Source: Paraburkholderia sp. NMBU_R16
GTDB taxonomy: Bacteria; Pseudomonadota; Gammaproteobacteria; Burkholderiales; Burkholderiaceae
Direction of reading: 5' to 3'
NCBI RefSeq assembly: GCF_013282575.1
Contig: NZ_JAAAYE010000015.1
Span: forward strand, 51,951-115,950
Length of the DNA: 64,000 nucleotides
Position numbers and translations under genes: made by a program. The notes beneath the pieces are model-generated. The model saw only the letters and a list, made by a program, of their open reading frames with translations. It did no database searches and had not been told where the DNA came from. Shown here one piece after another: positions 60,742 through 64,000 of the stretch; position 1 is the first letter of the stretch, and each line of letters opens with the position of its first letter.

Positions 60742-62139
60742 TCAGCCGCGCGAGCCGCGCGCGATTTCGTCGCCCGCGTTGGGCTCCAAACGGCGCGTGA
60801 TCGGAATCGAGCCGAACGAGAAAAGACCGACGACGACGAATGCCGGCCAGAAGTCCGACCATGTCGCGTGGGTATGGCCGTGCGCCGCGCGTGCAATCTG
60901 CACGACGATGCCGCCGATGGTCACGCCGAGACCGAGGGACATTTGCTGGACGACGCTGCCGAGGCTCGTCGCTCGCCCGACGTCGCGGCTCGCAATATCG
61001 GCATAAATCATCGAATTGAGGCTCGTGAATTGCAGCGCGGGGAAAAACCCGCCGAACAGCACGATGATCCAGATGAGCCAGACGGGAGTACCCGGAAAGA
61101 ACGTGCCATACGCGGCGATCGCAACGCCAGCAAAGGCTGCGTTATAGATGAGCACGGTGCGAAAGCCGAACGTTCGCAATACGAACGAAGTCAGCGAGCG
61201 CATGAACATGCTGCCGAACGCCGATGCGCACGTGATGAGGCCCGATTCGAAGGCGGACATGCCGAGCCCTTCCTGCAGCGCGAGCGGCAGCAGAAACGGC
61301 ACCGCACCGAGGCCGATGCGGAACATCGAACCGCCGAGCACGCTGGCGCGGTAGGTCGGAATCCTCAGGAAGCTCAGATCGAGCACGGGGCGGGCGGCGC
61401 GTTGCGCGTACAACACATAAAAGGCGAGCAGCAGCACACCCGTCAGGCACATTTCATAAGCGGTCCGGTCTTCGATCAGTTCCGCGCCGATGAACGACAT
61501 GCCTAGCAGTAGCAACGAAGCGCCAATGGCCGAGAGCAGGAAGCCGAACCAATCGAGCGGGCCCGGATGCGGTTCGTGCGTGTTGGCGATGTGGCGGTTC
61601 GTGAGATAGACGCCGAGTACGCCGATCGGCACATTGATGAAGAAGATGAGGCGCCAGTGCAAATACGTGGTGATGAAACCGCCGAGCAGCGGCGCCGCGG
61701 CCGGCGCGAACATTGCCGGCAGGCTCAGATAGTTCATTGCGCGCACGAATTCGCTTTTCGGCACCGAGCGGAAAATGATGATGCGCCCGACCGGCACCAT
61801 CATCGCGCCGCCGATGCCCTGTAAAAAGCGTGCAAGTGTGAAGATGTGCAGCGAGCGCGAGGCGGCGCACAGCAGCGAGCCCGCAATGAAGATACCGATC
61901 GCAGTTCGGAACACGGTGCGCGCGCCGAAGCGGTCCGCAAGCCAGCCGCATATCGGGATGAACACGCCCAGACCCACGACATAGCTTGTGATCGCAACTT
62001 TCAGCGCCACTGGGTCGGTTCCGAAATCGCGTGCCATCGAAGGCAGCGCCGTGACGATGATGTTGGCGTCCGCGCTTTCCATGAACAGCGCACAGGCAAC
62101 GATCAAAGGCGAGATGAATGCTTGGATGGCAAGCGGCAT
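60742..62139 (-). CDS. DHA2-type MFS multidrug transporter (EmrB/QacA-like)
   Basis: This is a 465-residue transporter with about fourteen hydrophobic segments. Motif A is GWLADRFGARTVF, motif C is in the proline/glycine-rich PAMFAPAAAPLLGGFITTYL, and the start is MPLAIQAFISPLIVACALF at ATG 62139. DHA2 proteins export drugs, dyes or metabolites by proton antiport. No dedicated regulator is adjacent. The frame is open 280 bases further upstream but that part is unlike the family. Confidence 0.88.
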   Translation of the reverse strand: MPLAIQAFISPLIVACALFMESADANIIVTALPSMARDFGTDPVALKVAITSYVVGLGVFIPICGWLADRFGARTVFRTAIGIFIAGSLLCAASRSLHIFTLARFLQGIGGAMMVPVGRIIIFRSVPKSEFVRAMNYLSLPAMFAPAAAPLLGGFITTYLHWRLIFFINVPIGVLGVYLTNRHIANTHEPHPGPLDWFGFLLSAIGASLLLLGMSFIGAELIEDRTAYEMCLTGVLLLAFYVLYAQRAARPVLDLSFLRIPTYRASVLGGSMFRIGLGAVPFLLPLALQEGLGMSAFESGLITCASAFGSMFMRSLTSFVLRTFGFRTVLIYNAAFAGVAIAAYGTFFPGTPVWLIWIIVLFGGFFPALQFTSLNSMIYADIASRDVGRATSLGSVVQQMSLGLGVTIGGIVVQIARAAHGHTHATWSDFWPAFVVVGLFSFGSIPITRRLEPNAGDEIARGSRG

Positions 62140-62284
62140 GAAAAAGCGGCTTTGCGGCGGCGGGCACAAAGCGTGAATTATGCGCCGAGTTTGCCGCGTG
62201 TGCGCGCAACCAGACACCCCCAAACGAAAAATCGGTTGCGCGCACAACGAGCTCGATGCCGAGCCGTGGGCCGGATGGGGTGCG

Positions 62285-63829
62285 CTACCGTGCGAAAGGA
62301 TGCCGCTCGATGTAGGCGGCAAGGCGGGCCATGTCGAAACTGCCCCAACCGGTAGGGTAGTCCCAACCGCTGCCTGCGACGTAGCCGTTGCCGTTATACC
62401 CATTGTTGCCCACGGTGACATCGTGCACGAGCGATGACGTCGCGCCGACCGAGGCGTAGATGCTCGACGCCGGGAAGCCGAGTCCGTTATCGTGAGCCGA
62501 TTGCAGCCGCGCCCAGAATCCGACGAACAGCGGCGAGGAGAGACTCGTTCCGCCGACCTGCATGACCTCGCCGCCGACGCGGATCAACGCTCCGGTGCTT
62601 TGCGCGGCATCGAACGCGATGTCCGGCACGGCGCGGCTCGTGGGCCTCGGGCTGACGGCCAGCGAGCGCTGCCACGATGGCGCTGGCAGATAGGCGCTCG
62701 AGCCGCCGGTCGACGCCCAGAGCTTGCCGTTCTGATCGAGGCCTTCGTTCCAGACCGTCTCGCTCGCGTAGCCGCCGTTGCCGCCGGTGAAGAGCGTCGT
62801 GCCGCCGACGGCGATGACGTGAGGCGATGAGGCCGGCCATGACAGCGAATAAGTGGTGCCGTCCGGGTACCCGCGGTTGTTGCATTCGTAGGCACCTTCG
62901 TCGCCCGACGAGACCGAGAACGTCTGGCCCTGGGCCACGGCGGCCGTGAAGATCTGTTCTTCGGCCGCGAGTGTTCCATCCGCGTCGGCATCGGCTTCGC
63001 ACCAACCCAGCGAGACATTGACGACTTTCGCCTGGTTGTCCGTGACGGCCTGGTTGAACGCCTGAGTGAGGCCGGCGTTGCCAGCATCGAGATCGGCTTC
63101 GTAAAAGACGAGCCCGCCGAGTGCACCGCCGGCCGCGCCGACGATGCTCTGGCTGTCGAGGTCCCATTCGACCTGGCCGTCCGGATCGTCCGCGTAATTG
63201 CCGTCCGGGTTGCCTGACCGGACGGCCGAGATGTTCACGGGGGGCAGATTGTTGGCACTCGTGAACTGGCTCAGATCGGATGCGGCTTGATTGGCACCGC
63301 CGATCGTGATGATGCCCACGGTCGTGTTTTCAGCGCTTGGCAGCGTCGCCGCGTTGTAGATGCGGGGGAATTCGAGCGGATCGTGACCGATCGCCATGCC
63401 GCCGCCGGCATTGGCCGGCGGCGTGCGCGGGCCAATGCGCGCCATCGTGCGCGCGCGCGTGACGTTTTGCAGCCCGAGCACGGCCATGACCGATTCGCCG
63501 AGGGCTTGCGGCACCTGCGCCGCCGCGGCATTGGCATACACCGCTCGCCCGTTTCGGTGAAAGTGCACGAGCGGAGTACGGAATGCGGTCTTCACGGTGC
63601 CTGCGGTGCCATTGGCGGAAATCAGCATGCGGTTTTTCGACACCTGAATGTCGATGAACCCGTTTTGCCGCAAATGGGCGACCACGCGCTCGATTTGCCG
63701 GGGCGTCGGGGCGAAGCGCTCGAGGAACGTCTCGGGTGTCAGGAACTTGTGATAGTTGGGATCGGCGGGACGGGTGACCGCGGCGGCCAGGTCGCGCAAC
63801 TGGCCGAAGTTCCGCGCCTTCATGGCCAC
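62285..63829 (-). CDS. S53 serine-carboxyl peptidase (sedolisin/kumamolisin-like), N-terminus uncertain
   Basis: This is a secreted acid peptidase with a pro-domain and a catalytic domain. Counting from GTG 63829 there are 514 residues. The pro-domain spans about 1-125 (DPNYHKFLTPETFLERFAPT). The catalytic triad is visible: Glu221 and Asp225 in QVEWDLDSQS, and Ser429 in VGGTSLSSP; Asp310 in SSGDEGAY forms the oxyanion site. The C-terminal calcium site is in WDYPTGWGSFD. The reading frame remains open and pro-domain-like back to a stop at 63896-63898, yet has no ATG and no signal peptide, so the gene may use a non-standard start or be damaged. The plus-strand gene from 63961 is divergent. Confidence 0.85.
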   Translation of the reverse strand: MAMKARNFGQLRDLAAAVTRPADPNYHKFLTPETFLERFAPTPRQIERVVAHLRQNGFIDIQVSKNRMLISANGTAGTVKTAFRTPLVHFHRNGRAVYANAAAAQVPQALGESVMAVLGLQNVTRARTMARIGPRTPPANAGGGMAIGHDPLEFPRIYNAATLPSAENTTVGIITIGGANQAASDLSQFTSANNLPPVNISAVRSGNPDGNYADDPDGQVEWDLDSQSIVGAAGGALGGLVFYEADLDAGNAGLTQAFNQAVTDNQAKVVNVSLGWCEADADADGTLAAEEQIFTAAVAQGQTFSVSSGDEGAYECNNRGYPDGTTYSLSWPASSPHVIAVGGTTLFTGGNGGYASETVWNEGLDQNGKLWASTGGSSAYLPAPSWQRSLAVSPRPTSRAVPDIAFDAAQSTGALIRVGGEVMQVGGTSLSSPLFVGFWARLQSAHDNGLGFPASSIYASVGATSSLVHDVTVGNNGYNGNGYVAGSGWDYPTGWGSFDMARLAAYIERHPFAR

Positions 63830-63960
63830 GACGATGTGTGCGGCCTCGCCCGCCTTCGCTTCCCGCGTGGGCTCGTAAGCGGTAAGCCATGGGCGTTATA
63901 GAGTTCGCGTAAAGGCAATCGCACAATGCCGCCATTGAGTTCGCTCAGGAGGGGCAAGCG

Positions 63961-64000
63961 ATGACGGCCTTCGCAAGAGAAGAATTGGAATCGGTGTGGC
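63961..64000 (+). CDS. Start of an unidentified gene, cut by the window end
   Basis: ATG 63961 follows AGGAGGGGCAAGCG, one of the strongest ribosome sites in the window. The visible codons read MTAFAREELESVW. Only thirteen residues are available, so no family can be assigned. It is divergent from the S53 peptidase gene. Confidence 0.6.
   Translation, partial: MTAFAREELESVW

Noticed and set aside
1..64000. Search by eye for CRISPR arrays, insertion sequences, tRNA or rRNA genes and phage genes
   Set aside because: No transposase, integrase, regularly spaced repeats, cloverleaf sequences or phage structural genes were noticed; reading by eye cannot fully exclude a short RNA gene.

Overview
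The window looks like a stretch of chromosome from a Burkholderiaceae bacterium (the Burkholderia / Paraburkholderia / Trinickia group). This rests on the high GC content, a DUF4148 protein, an llpE-bpeEF-oprC type efflux operon, the four-domain 180 kDa NAD-glutamate dehydrogenase, flhDC and a protocatechuate pca operon. No rRNA, tRNA, CRISPR array, transposase or prophage gene was seen. Genes are dense on both strands, and most long open frames on the opposite strand are GC-bias shadows.

Layout. 1-4.7 kb: the 3' part of glycogen phosphorylase, two small minus-strand genes, then a plus-strand set of small envelope/stress genes (OsmB-like lipoprotein, DUF3309, PRC-barrel, CsbD). 5.0-8.5 kb: a compact, more A/T-rich four-gene operon (class I/II aminotransferase, DUF2848, cupin, MFS exporter) of unknown pathway. 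8.5-15.9 kb: a GABA/basic amino acid block. gabT-gabD and a solute-binding protein sit between two zinc M14-type hydrolases; the second overlaps an alpha/beta hydrolase. 16.0-25.4 kb: NAD-glutamate dehydrogenase, a large MscS-type channel, a purine nucleoside permease-like protein and DUF4148.

25.5-33.7 kb: a LysR regulator divergent from an RND multidrug efflux operon (llpE-bpeE-bpeF-oprC order). The hydrolase LlpE has Cys in place of the usual Ser nucleophile. 33.9-34.5 kb: a FitAB/VapBC-type toxin-antitoxin pair whose toxin end overlaps the end of a ROK regulator. 34.5-38.7 kb: that regulator and a fructose/ribose-type ABC importer (frcBCA) with a clear palindromic operator upstream. 39.0-39.9 kb: flhDC with a long A/T-rich upstream region. 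40.3-44.8 kb: pcaIJFD divergent from an IclR regulator (pcaR) with three PcaR-like boxes between them.

44.8-50.2 kb: periplasmic trehalase, an orphan protein, a single-domain response regulator, a PAS hybrid histidine kinase and a glutathione S-transferase. 50.3-53.2 kb: a NERD-nuclease/UvrD-type helicase, a YodC-like protein and a superinfection-immunity-family membrane protein. 53.3-60.6 kb: M20 peptidase, NnrU, a secreted beta-propeller protein with an unusual upstream region, a divergent MFS/LysR pair and a DUF1059 protein. 60.7-64.0 kb: a DHA2-type MFS transporter, an S53 serine-carboxyl peptidase and the first codons of a plus-strand gene cut by the window edge.

The most notable points are: the Cys-nucleophile LlpE; a shared palindrome GTTAC-ATT-N2-GTAAC upstream of both flhDC and the secreted propeller gene; the aminotransferase/DUF2848/cupin/MFS operon; the NERD-helicase plus superinfection-immunity cluster; and minus-strand terminators near 3 kb with no gene in front of them.
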